From assembly GCA_947468985.1 (NCBI GenBank), contig CANINJ010000021.1:1-12590 (forward strand): a DNA stretch of 12,590 bases, in the 5' to 3' direction. The stretch's first letter is position 1, and every line of letters begins with the position of its first letter. A program made the translations under genes and the position numbers. The notes below the pieces were generated by a model that saw only the letters and a list, made by a program, of their open reading frames with translations, had not been told where the DNA came from and did no database searches. Positions 1 through 6,155 of the stretch are shown here, one piece after another. The stretch is from Bacteroidota bacterium. Its GTDB lineage: Bacteria; Bacteroidota; Bacteroidia; Flavobacteriales; Flavobacteriaceae.

Positions 1-87
1 AACAGTTCCTGTTTTGTCAAATTTTCTTTTGTAGCGTTTTAACGCTCTATCGATATTTTCTCCGTCTTTAATTGGTATAATTAACAT
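1..87 (-). CDS. rpsU: Ribosomal protein bS21, N-terminal part (gene runs off the window)
   Basis: The first 29 codons of a minus-strand gene start at the ATG complementary to 85-87 and read MLIIPIKDGENIDRALKR, then YKRKFDKTGTV up to the window edge. This matches the N-terminus of bacterial small-subunit protein bS21, in the form typical of Bacteroidota; the full protein is usually a little over 60 residues, so somewhat less than half is present. bS21 sits on the 30S platform. In Flavobacterium ribosomes it is known, with bS18 and bS6, to help sequester the 3' end of 16S rRNA. The gene has its own putative promoter and a strong Shine-Dalgarno-like leader, unlike every other gene in the window. 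The ORF is too short for automatic calling because of the window edge, but the residue match leaves little doubt. Confidence 0.93.
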   Translation of the reverse strand, partial: MLIIPIKDGENIDRALKRYKRKFDKTGTV

Positions 88-95
88 AATATAGA

Positions 96-105
96 CACCC
101 CCTTT
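96..105 (-). promoter_or_regulatory. Strong Shine-Dalgarno-like sequence of rpsU
   Basis: On the minus strand the rpsU leader contains AAAGGGGGTG, ending eight bases before the ATG. It can pair with the 16S anti-Shine-Dalgarno (CACCUCCUU) along nine bases if one G-U wobble is allowed at the position where the canonical motif has A. The leaders of the other genes with a visible start here are A/T-rich and lack such a motif. In Flavobacterium johnsoniae, bS21 participates in occluding the anti-Shine-Dalgarno, and ribosomes lacking bS21 favour the rpsU Shine-Dalgarno, giving autoregulation. The same control is inferred here. Confidence 0.75.
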
Positions 106-116
106 CTTTAAGTGTG

Positions 117-124
117 CAAATGTA
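117..124 (-). promoter_or_regulatory. Putative -7 promoter element of rpsU
   Basis: The minus strand reads TACATTTG, a full match to the Bacteroidota -7 consensus TAnnTTTG. It lies 29 bases upstream of the rpsU ATG, which would give a leader of roughly 20 to 25 bases that includes the Shine-Dalgarno-like motif. No clear -33 TTG is present at the usual 17 to 23 base distance; the upstream DNA is instead very A/T-rich, with a near-duplicated TATGAATTAT / AATGAATTAT. Confidence 0.45.
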
Positions 125-209
125 AATTATTATTTTAAATTATGAATTATAAATAATGAATTATTTTTGAGAAGATTAGAAAAGATGAGAGACTAAAACA
201 AACAGTAAC

Positions 210-246
210 AAAAAAGCCAAGATACAATTTCTTGTTTCTTGACTTT
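210..246 (-). terminator. Rho-independent terminator after the acyl-CoA dehydrogenase gene
   Basis: On the minus strand, 30 bases after the stop codon, AGTCAAGA pairs with TCTTGGCT (one G-U pair). Inside it, ACAA pairs with TTGT around a GAAA tetraloop, with a single A-A mismatch between the two helices. Six T residues follow (210-215). Structure and U-tract are those of an intrinsic terminator ending the PspC / HhH / acyl-CoA dehydrogenase operon and separating it from rpsU. Confidence 0.8.
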
Positions 247-276
247 CAATCTATAATATATCCGTCTATTTGTTAT

Positions 277-1416
277 CTATTTCAATATATTTCTTGCAAT
301 AACAACTTTCTGAATTTCAGTAGTTCCTTCGCCAATAGTACACAATTTAGAATCTCTATAGAATTTTTCAACTGGATAATCCTTTGTATAACCGTAACCG
401 CCGTGAATTTGAACCGCTTCATTGGCAACTTTTACACAAACTTCCGAAGAATACATTTTTGCCATTGCGCCCAATGTGGTTACCGGACGATGTTGTTCTT
501 TTAAGAATGCTGCTTTATGTAATAACAATTCCGAAGCTTCAATTTCCGTTGCCATATCAGCCAACTTAAATGAAATTCCTTGAAAACTACTAATTGGTTG
601 CCCAAATTGATGTCTTTCTTTTGAATATTTCAAAGCCGCTTCATACGCACCTTTTGCAATTCCTAATGATAATGCACCAATTGAGATTCTTCCGCCGTCT
701 AAAATTTTCATTGCTTGAACAAAACCTTGACCAACTTCACCTAATCTATTGGCATCTGGAATACGACAGGTGTCAAAAATCAATTCAGCCGTTTCACTAG
801 CACGCATCCCTAATTTATTTTCTTTCTTTCCTGATGTAAATCCAGGCGTTCCTTTTTCAATAACAAAAGCCGTCATTCCTTTAGAATCTCCTTTTTCGCC
901 AGTTCGAACAATTACAACAGCAATATCTCCTGAAATAGCGTGGGTAATAAAGTTTTTCGCACCATTTAAAATCCAAGAATCACCTTCTTTTACAGCGGTT
1001 GTATTCATTCCGCCAGCGTCAGAACCAGTATTGTGCTCGGTTAAACCCCAAGCTCCAATGTGTTCTGCTGTAGCTAATTTAGGAATCCATCGTTTCTTTT
1101 GATCTTCATTTCCAAAAGTCAAAATATGATTGGTACAAAGAGAATTATGAGCTGCAACAGAAAGTCCAATTGAAGGATCTACCTTAGAAATTTCCTCAAC
1201 AATCGTAATGTATTCGTGGTAACTTAAACCCGATCCACCCAATTCTTCAGGAACTAAAACGCCCATAAATCCCATTTCTCCTAATTTTTTAAATAAAGGA
1301 AATGGAAATATTTGCGCTTCGTCCCATTCCATTATAAAAGGACGTATGTTTATTTCTGCAAAATCTCGGATAGATTGCGCAATCATTGCTTGCGTTTCGC
1401 TGTAGTCAAAATTCAT
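277..1416 (-). CDS. Acyl-CoA dehydrogenase
   Basis: A 379-residue cytosolic FAD enzyme of the acyl-CoA dehydrogenase family, which oxidises acyl-CoA thioesters to 2-enoyl-CoA and passes electrons to electron-transfer flavoprotein. The length is normal. The substrate-side signature GLTEHNTGSDAGG lies at residues 124-136 and the C-terminal family signature (QIHGGYGY to RD) at 336-355. The likely catalytic base is Glu363 in IGEGTTEIQ, where short- and medium-chain members and butyryl-CoA dehydrogenase have it. The start MNFDYSETQ is at the normal N-terminus for the family, with an A-rich leader and no Shine-Dalgarno. It lies 17 bases after the helix-hairpin-helix gene, so it is probably cotranscribed with it, and a terminator follows. 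Chain-length preference, or a role in branched-chain amino acid breakdown (isovaleryl-type), cannot be settled from sequence alone. Confidence 0.95.
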   Translation of the reverse strand: MNFDYSETQAMIAQSIRDFAEINIRPFIMEWDEAQIFPFPLFKKLGEMGFMGVLVPEELGGSGLSYHEYITIVEEISKVDPSIGLSVAAHNSLCTNHILTFGNEDQKKRWIPKLATAEHIGAWGLTEHNTGSDAGGMNTTAVKEGDSWILNGAKNFITHAISGDIAVVIVRTGEKGDSKGMTAFVIEKGTPGFTSGKKENKLGMRASETAELIFDTCRIPDANRLGEVGQGFVQAMKILDGGRISIGALSLGIAKGAYEAALKYSKERHQFGQPISSFQGISFKLADMATEIEASELLLHKAAFLKEQHRPVTTLGAMAKMYSSEVCVKVANEAVQIHGGYGYTKDYPVEKFYRDSKLCTIGEGTTEIQKVVIARNILK

Positions 1417-1433
1417 AAAAATTGTTTTTTGTT

Positions 1434-2300
1434 TTAAAAATACAAATATAAACCAATAATATTTATTTTATCGTTAGGAAAACCGTTAATTTTTATCAAA
1501 TCCGCATTTTCTTTAAAATCACCATTCATACTTCTATACGTGACAATTGCTTTCGCTAAAGCGTATTTAAAATAAGGAAAAAGCATTAATTCTTTAATAG
1601 ACGCATTATTAATATCAACTTTTTTAACTTTTGGAAGCGCAACAACTTTGAAGTTTTTATTCAAATTTTCTATAACTTCTGGTGACAATCCCCATACATC
1701 ATTCATTTGTTCCATACTTACAAAACCTCCCAATAGTTCTTTCAGTTTCAAAATTCTATCTGATATAGCAGGGCCAATTCCATATACTTTAATCAAATCT
1801 TCTTTAGTTGCAAGATTTATATCTAAAATAATGATTTTTACTTTCTTCTTTTCAAATGGAACATAATTAGATTTATACTCTTTTTTATTATTTACCCAAT
1901 CCGGAAATTTAAAATAAGGCGACATCATATTTAATAATGAATCCGATACTTTCGTGACATTTTGAAAATCTTGAGCTGAATTTACATACTTATTTGTTTT
2001 TCTAAAATTCAAAAGCCTATCAATTTCCGCAACTGACATTCCTAATTTATACCCTTTGAAATCAGTAATAAAATTTGGATTAAACGGGTAAATTTTGGGA
2101 ATATAATCCCGTTTAATTTGTTTTAAAGAATCAATTTCTGTTTGAAAAGTAAGCCATTCTTGTTTTTCTTTACTATTATATGTTACTGTTTTAAAATCAA
2201 TGAAGAAATAGGCTGATTGAAAAGTTATACAAAGCAACACCAACAAAATAATCCCACTTCTTTGCGATTTTGTATATTGGAAGTAGGATTTTAAAGTCAT
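1434..2300 (-). CDS. Membrane-anchored helix-hairpin-helix (ComEA-like) protein
   Basis: A 288-residue protein with a hydrophobic segment at about residues 15-33, after a basic start (KSQRS), so it is probably anchored in the inner membrane with the rest outside. Three ComEA-type repeats of about 60 residues can be seen. The first (about 72-131) is divergent. The second (about 160-219) begins DINLATKEDL and carries the clear hairpin GIGPAI at 174-179. The third (about 229-286) begins VDINNASIKEL but has lost the glycine hairpin (FPYFKYA). Such repeats bind DNA backbone non-specifically, and ComEA is the periplasmic DNA receptor of natural transformation. A competence role is possible but unproven; many Bacteroidota carry such proteins. 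It sits 13 bases after the PspC-like gene and 17 before the acyl-CoA dehydrogenase gene, suggesting one transcript. Confidence 0.85.
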   Translation of the reverse strand: MTLKSYFQYTKSQRSGIILLVLLCITFQSAYFFIDFKTVTYNSKEKQEWLTFQTEIDSLKQIKRDYIPKIYPFNPNFITDFKGYKLGMSVAEIDRLLNFRKTNKYVNSAQDFQNVTKVSDSLLNMMSPYFKFPDWVNNKKEYKSNYVPFEKKKVKIIILDINLATKEDLIKVYGIGPAISDRILKLKELLGGFVSMEQMNDVWGLSPEVIENLNKNFKVVALPKVKKVDINNASIKELMLFPYFKYALAKAIVTYRSMNGDFKENADLIKINGFPNDKINIIGLYLYF

Positions 2301-2313
2301 AATTTTAAATGGT

Positions 2314-2541
2314 TTATAGGTCGAAAACAGAACTCCGTTTCGCTCGAATTAAATCTTTAAGCCGCCACCAAAATGCTAAAGTGAGATACACTCCAAACCA
2401 TAATCCAGCGGTTACAAATGATATATAAATAAAAAATAATCTCACACTATTGGCACGCATCCCCAAGGCATCTGCCAATCGGGAAGAAACGTGAAAACCG
2501 TGTTTCTCAAAAAAATATTTAAGCCGAATTATGAGTTTCAT
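2314..2541 (-). CDS. Small PspC-domain membrane protein
   Basis: A 75-residue protein that is essentially a single PspC domain. The segment VSSRLADALGMRANSVRLFF (residues 18-37) corresponds to the family core GVcaGLAeyfgidptlvRl, although the glycines are replaced. A single membrane segment follows at about 34-59, then a short basic tail (RLKDLIRAKRS). In enterobacteria PspC works with PspB in the membrane-stress phage shock response; in Bacteroidota small PspC proteins are common and their role is poorly known. No PspA or PspB gene is nearby. It is first in a probable three-gene operon, with a good promoter just upstream. Confidence 0.8.
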   Translation of the reverse strand: MKLIIRLKYFFEKHGFHVSSRLADALGMRANSVRLFFIYISFVTAGLWFGVYLTLAFWWRLKDLIRAKRSSVFDL

Positions 2542-2565
2542 TTACATTAAATTTATAAAGCATTA

Positions 2566-2598
2566 CAAATTTAGCACAATAACTTCATATTTCCTCAA
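2566..2598 (-). promoter_or_regulatory. Bacteroidota-type promoter of the PspC / HhH / acyl-CoA dehydrogenase operon
   Basis: On the minus strand TAAATTTG (2566-2573) matches the -7 consensus TAnnTTTG exactly. A TTG (2596-2598) lies 22 bases upstream, inside the accepted 17-23 base spacing. The start of transcription would fall near 2560, about 20 bases before the ATG at 2541. The -33 element begins only about a dozen bases after the stop of the upstream DUF2851 gene, with no terminator between, so some read-through is possible. Confidence 0.65.
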
Positions 2599-2609
2599 TA
2601 ATTAACACC

Positions 2610-3878
2610 TCATTCTTTCAGTAATTCTATTCCAATTGTACATTCTAAGCACCTGCTTTTATTGCAATATTCATTTTTTAGTTGCAACAATGATTGTGAT
2701 TCAAAAGCGTTTTTGGCTTTAATTCCAAACAATGAAAACTTATCCATAATAGCGTTATTTTCTGGTGAAACTTGATTTAATAACGAAATTAAATTTTCTG
2801 AAATCTCCTTGCCCTGGCTTTTTGAATAGGCAAATTGCAATGGAATAATTGTATTAATAATTAACAAATCGATGAATGATTTCGATAGTGCTTTCTTTTT
2901 TTTCGGACTTACTTTGTCAAATTGATAATGCGTTTCCCAATATTCAGACACCGCAACATTGAATATTTTATAAATGTTTTTCACAGAATCTTCCTCAATT
3001 ATTTTAGAGAAAAGCTGTTGTTGCTGATGATAAACATTTGCTAATTGTGATAATCGAATGGTTGGAAAATTATCTGGACGGTGTTTGAAAAACTGCAACG
3101 GATTAATATGAGTCGGTTCTAACTGATATTTATGAATCAAATAATCAAAATTTGATTTTAGATTTTTATAATAAACGTCTTCTTTTTCAATTTCTAATAA
3201 CCCTGAAATTCCAAAAATCAAACTTTCTAAATTTCGCAAATCGTTACATTCTTTTCTGATAATTGAAAAAGGAATAGAATTTGCAGCTTTCAAAAAAGAT
3301 TCTCCATTGGTATTTAATCCAAAGTTTTTAGCCAACAGGCAAAACAAAACCGCTTCCCAATCTTGTTTTGTGCTTTCTAAAAGTTCGTTTATTGGTTTTG
3401 ATTTTCGTTCCAATCTTTCAAAAAACAAACGTTCTTGCCAATTTAAAAGAATAAAACTATCAATTGAAACCAATTGTTTTTCGCAATATATCCAAGATTT
3501 TGGAGCGATTAAGGAATTGTAATTACTCAGTGTATCCTTTGATACCAGATTTTTCAGAACCAAAACAGGAATTTCAGCATTGTTCTTTCTGTAAATTTCA
3601 GAATCGTGTTCCCAAACAACGTGAAGAATTACGCTATCATAATTTGAGTCGCGCTCGTGATGGTGCGCGTACCAATCGGAAGATTTGAGATGGATTTCAA
3701 CATTTCCTGCCCATTTTTGATTCTCAATTGTGATTTGAGAATTGAAAAAATCAGGTCCTGCCAATTGTAAATAATGTCCGGAATTTTCAATGGTGAGTTT
3801 TTCCCCATTGGAAGTGGTTAAATTCGAAGTGTCGAATTTTTTAAATTTCCACAGATAATGGAGGAATTCTTCTTTCAT
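2610..3878 (-). CDS. DUF2851 family protein
   Basis: A protein of the uncharacterised family DUF2851, 422 residues from the start chosen here. Visible family motifs (numbered from this start) are GPDFFNSQI at 41-49, GNVEIHLKSSDWYAHH at 58-73, the YDSVILHVVWEHD block at 80-92, a cysteine at 132, and a C-terminal cluster C405-x4-C410-x2-C413. An in-frame ATG 48 bases upstream (3926) would add 16 residues. I prefer 3878 because MKEEFLHYLWKFKKF matches where family members begin. No signal peptide or membrane segment is seen, so it is probably cytosolic. Function is unknown. The Asp / Glu-x-His arrangement plus four cysteines loosely recalls metal-dependent nucleases with a metal or Fe-S cluster, which is only an inference. 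No strong promoter motif was found upstream. Confidence 0.88.
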   Translation of the reverse strand: MKEEFLHYLWKFKKFDTSNLTTSNGEKLTIENSGHYLQLAGPDFFNSQITIENQKWAGNVEIHLKSSDWYAHHHERDSNYDSVILHVVWEHDSEIYRKNNAEIPVLVLKNLVSKDTLSNYNSLIAPKSWIYCEKQLVSIDSFILLNWQERLFFERLERKSKPINELLESTKQDWEAVLFCLLAKNFGLNTNGESFLKAANSIPFSIIRKECNDLRNLESLIFGISGLLEIEKEDVYYKNLKSNFDYLIHKYQLEPTHINPLQFFKHRPDNFPTIRLSQLANVYHQQQQLFSKIIEEDSVKNIYKIFNVAVSEYWETHYQFDKVSPKKKKALSKSFIDLLIINTIIPLQFAYSKSQGKEISENLISLLNQVSPENNAIMDKFSLFGIKAKNAFESQSLLQLKNEYCNKSRCLECTIGIELLKE

Positions 3879-3987
3879 TTTTTGGCGTGTAAAGAATGGC
3901 TTGTAAACTTTGTCTAATGTAGTCAAAAAGCAGACACATAAAACATAATATATACTAATATTAAAATGAGATGGAATTTAGGTAAAA

Positions 3988-4470
3988 TTAACGCAACAAA
4001 TACAATTTGGCGCAAGCGCGAGCATCTGATAAAGCTTCGTGATGGTTCAGTTGGATTTTCATTTCTCGGCAACAATCGCTAAGTTTTGTTGGTTTTAAAC
4101 CTTTGGCTTTGTAGATTTTCACAGTGCATTCCCATCGAGAACCAATGTTTAACTTATCGTAATCTAAACCATAAAGCGCCATTGATTTAGAAAGAACATT
4201 TCTGTCAAAGCTTTCATTATGAGCTACCACTACTCTATTTTGCAATCGTTTTTGAATTTCGGGGAAAACTTGGGCAAACGACTTTGCATTTACTGTATCT
4301 CGTGGATAAATTCCGTGAACTTGAATGGTAAATGGGGAATAAAGATTGTTTGGCGGTTTTATCAATGTAACAAATTCATCCACAATTATTCCATTTTCAA
4401 CAGTTACAATCCCCACAGAACATGGGTGAAATGCAGTTGCTGTTTCAAAATCTATTGCAGTGAAGTTCAT
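3988..4470 (-). CDS. 3'-5' exonuclease, DEDDh (DnaQ-like)
   Basis: A 160-residue single-domain exonuclease of the DnaQ / DNA polymerase III epsilon superfamily. All active-site positions are visible: Asp7 and Glu9 in AIDFET, Asp89 in AHNESFDR, and His144 and Asp149 in HHEALSDA, giving the DEDDh type with H-x4-D. Such enzymes remove nucleotides from 3' ends using two metal ions. The small size and absence of fused domains point to a stand-alone DNA or RNA trimming enzyme rather than the replicative proofreading subunit. The open frame extends to 4536, but the extra 22 residues (MAVLLLFLNV onward) overlap a hairpin terminator and do not look like the family. MNFTAIDFET puts the first motif at the usual distance from the start, so 4470 is chosen. 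Confidence 0.9.
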   Translation of the reverse strand: MNFTAIDFETATAFHPCSVGIVTVENGIIVDEFVTLIKPPNNLYSPFTIQVHGIYPRDTVNAKSFAQVFPEIQKRLQNRVVVAHNESFDRNVLSKSMALYGLDYDKLNIGSRWECTVKIYKAKGLKPTKLSDCCREMKIQLNHHEALSDARACAKLYLLR

Positions 4471-4515
4471 ATAATTTAAGATTTCTAATTTTTGATTTTT
4501 GAAATCAACGTTTAA

Positions 4516-4560
4516 AAATAAAAGTAATACCGCCAATAGTTGTCAATATTACTTTTATTT
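4516..4560 (-). terminator. A/T-rich hairpin, probable terminator of the cystathionine beta-synthase-type gene
   Basis: A perfect 14-base inverted repeat (AAATAAAAGTAATA at 4516-4529 and its complement at 4547-4560) encloses a 17-base loop. It begins 11 bases after the stop codon of the gene at 4572. Read on the minus strand, the descending arm is itself T-rich and is followed by TT, so it can act as an intrinsic terminator despite having one G-C pair in each stem. It lies between two co-directional genes, so it may separate them or only partly attenuate read-through into the exonuclease gene. Confidence 0.55.
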
Positions 4561-4571
4561 ACACTTTTGAA

Positions 4572-5933
4572 TTATTTTATAGAACCAATTATATCATATT
4601 TTGTAATAATATGGTGCTTTCCGTTTCCTAAATCCAATAATACCGCAGCATTTTCTCTGGTAAATAGTTTTGAAACTTCTTCAATTGGCGTTCCTAATTT
4701 TACAATTGGATATGGTTTTCCCATAACTTCACGAATAGGTTTATCGGCAGCATTTTTGTCATGTACATAACTTTGAAACAAGTCAGATTCATCTACCGAG
4801 CCAACAAAACCTGTAATATCTATTACTGGAATTTGTGATATTTTATATTTACGCATTCGCTCGATAGCGTGGGAAACCAATTCTTCGGTGCGTACAATTA
4901 TCAATTGTTTGTCGATGTGGTCTTTGATTACGTCTTCGGCTTTGGTAATGTCGTCTTCTAAAAATCCACGTTCACGCATCCAATCATCATTGAACATTTT
5001 GCCGATATAACGGCTTCCAGAATCGTGGAATAAAACCACAACTACATCTTCTGGTTTGAAATGTTCTTTGAGTTGCAACACACCTTTTATTACTGCTCCC
5101 GCTGAATTTCCAACGAAAATTCCTTCTTCTAAAGCAATTTTCCGAGTGTAAACTGCAGCATCTTTATCGGTTACTTTTGTAAATCCATCGATTACTGAAA
5201 AATCTACGTTTTTTGGAAGAATGTCTTCCCCAATTCCTTCGGTGATGTAGGAATAAATTTCATTTTCATCAAAAATTCCTGTTTCGTGGTATTTTTTAAA
5301 TACAGATCCATAAGTGTCAATTCCCCAAACTTTTATATTTGGATTTTGCTCTTTTAAATATTTTCCAATTCCTGAAATTGTACCGCCAGTTCCTACTCCA
5401 ACAACAAAATGAGTAACTTTTCCATCTGTTTGTTCCCAAATTTCTGGCCCAGTTTGCTCGTAATGTGCCAAGGCATTTGACGGATTATCGTATTGATTTA
5501 CATACCAAGAATTCGGTGTTTCTTCGCCTAATCTTTTTGAAACTGAATAATAAGAACGCGGATCGGTTGGTTCAACATCTGTTGGACAAACCACAACTTT
5601 AGCGCCTACAGCTCTCAAAATATCCATTTTTTCTTTGGATTGTTTGTCGGTAATCACGCAAATTAGTTTGTATCCTTTGATTATTGCTGCTAATGCCAAT
5701 CCCATTCCTGTATTTCCTGAAGTTCCTTCGATGATTGTTCCGCCTGGTTTTAACCTTCCATCGGCTTCGGCATCTTCAACCATTTTTAACGCCATTCTAT
5801 CTTTTGTAGAATTTCCTGGATTGAAAGTTTCTACTTTGGCAAGAACCAAAGCGTTGATTTCGGCGGTTACTTTATTCAATCGTACTAAGGGCGTATTACC
5901 AATAGTTCCTAATATATTTTCTGAATATTGCAT
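4572..5933 (-). CDS. Cystathionine beta-synthase-type PLP enzyme with C-terminal CBS domains
   Basis: A 453-residue cytosolic enzyme. The fold-type II PLP domain spans about residues 1-325. The PLP lysine is Lys44 in NPGNSTKDR, the substrate loop is TSGNTG at 71-76, and the glycine-rich phosphate cradle is GVGTGGTISG at 179-188. Residues NSAGAV near 276-281 and the DDWMRERGF stretch near 316-324 resemble cystathionine beta-synthase more than plain cysteine synthase. A CBS-domain pair (Bateman module) follows from about 335 to the end and probably binds an adenosyl ligand such as AMP or S-adenosylmethionine for regulation. The N-terminal haem domain of the animal enzyme is absent. The likely reaction condenses serine (or an activated serine) with homocysteine or sulfide. 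No other sulfur gene is adjacent, so transsulfuration versus cysteine synthesis remains open. Confidence 0.92.
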   Translation of the reverse strand: MQYSENILGTIGNTPLVRLNKVTAEINALVLAKVETFNPGNSTKDRMALKMVEDAEADGRLKPGGTIIEGTSGNTGMGLALAAIIKGYKLICVITDKQSKEKMDILRAVGAKVVVCPTDVEPTDPRSYYSVSKRLGEETPNSWYVNQYDNPSNALAHYEQTGPEIWEQTDGKVTHFVVGVGTGGTISGIGKYLKEQNPNIKVWGIDTYGSVFKKYHETGIFDENEIYSYITEGIGEDILPKNVDFSVIDGFTKVTDKDAAVYTRKIALEEGIFVGNSAGAVIKGVLQLKEHFKPEDVVVVLFHDSGSRYIGKMFNDDWMRERGFLEDDITKAEDVIKDHIDKQLIIVRTEELVSHAIERMRKYKISQIPVIDITGFVGSVDESDLFQSYVHDKNAADKPIREVMGKPYPIVKLGTPIEEVSKLFTRENAAVLLDLGNGKHHIITKYDIIGSIK

Positions 5934-5973
5934 TTCGTTTTAGTTTTAGCGTTCAAATTTAATAGAACTTTTG

Positions 5974-5981
5974 CAAAGATA
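5974..5981 (-). promoter_or_regulatory. Putative -7 promoter element of the cystathionine beta-synthase-type gene
   Basis: The minus strand reads TATCTTTG, matching TAnnTTTG, 40 bases upstream of the ATG. A second match, TAAATTTG, lies at 5954-5961. Neither has a TTG at 17 to 23 bases upstream, so which one is used, or both, is unclear. TATCTTTG is identical to the -7 element of the porin gene and is preferred. Confidence 0.45.
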
Positions 5982-6018
5982 GTACATTGTTCTAAAATAG
6001 TTGTGGTTTTCTAGTTTT

Positions 6019-6155
6019 GCGTGAGTGATGGCAGCGGAAATCCTCTTGCAGAACGAAGTGGAGCAAGAGATTGCAGCGAACAGCGCGACCGAGTTTAGCA
6101 CAGATTACTTCGTGCCTCGCAATGACGTGAACGAGGGCACGCCCAAAAAAAGGGC
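6019..6155. repeat. Hairpin-rich intergenic element resembling Bacteroidota dispersed repeats
   Basis: About 137 bases, clearly richer in G+C than the flanks, fill the space between the porin stop codon and the promoter region of the next gene. Three hairpins can be drawn. AATC(C)TCTTGC at 6039-6049 pairs with GCAAGAGATT at 6063-6072. CGTGCCTCG at 6111-6119 pairs with CGAGGGCACG at 6132-6141, with one bulge. GCCC at 6141-6144 pairs with GGGC at 6152-6155 around seven A. The minus strand of 6104-6127 contains CATTGCGAGGCACGAAG, which I recall as part of repeats scattered through many bacterial genomes. The edges (GGGCGTGCCC on one side, GCGTGAG on the other) resemble intergenic repeats I recall from Flavobacterium; I cannot confirm copy number from one window. 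The GCCC-T7-GGGC end touches the porin stop codon and could shape the 3' end of its mRNA. No credible coding frame lies in it. Confidence 0.6.

Noticed and set aside
130..180. A/T-rich near-repeats (TATGAATTAT and AATGAATTAT) as a possible operator or origin
   Set aside because: Such simple A/T repeats are common in low-G+C intergenic DNA and nothing else supports a specific site.
749..1102. Plus-strand open frame of 117 codons inside the acyl-CoA dehydrogenase gene
   Set aside because: It is antisense to a gene with full family motifs, and its translation shows no domain or natural protein composition.
3879..3926. Sixteen-residue N-terminal extension of the DUF2851 protein
   Set aside because: The family N-terminus matches MKEEFLHYLW; the extension is possible but less likely, and no promoter or family evidence supports it.
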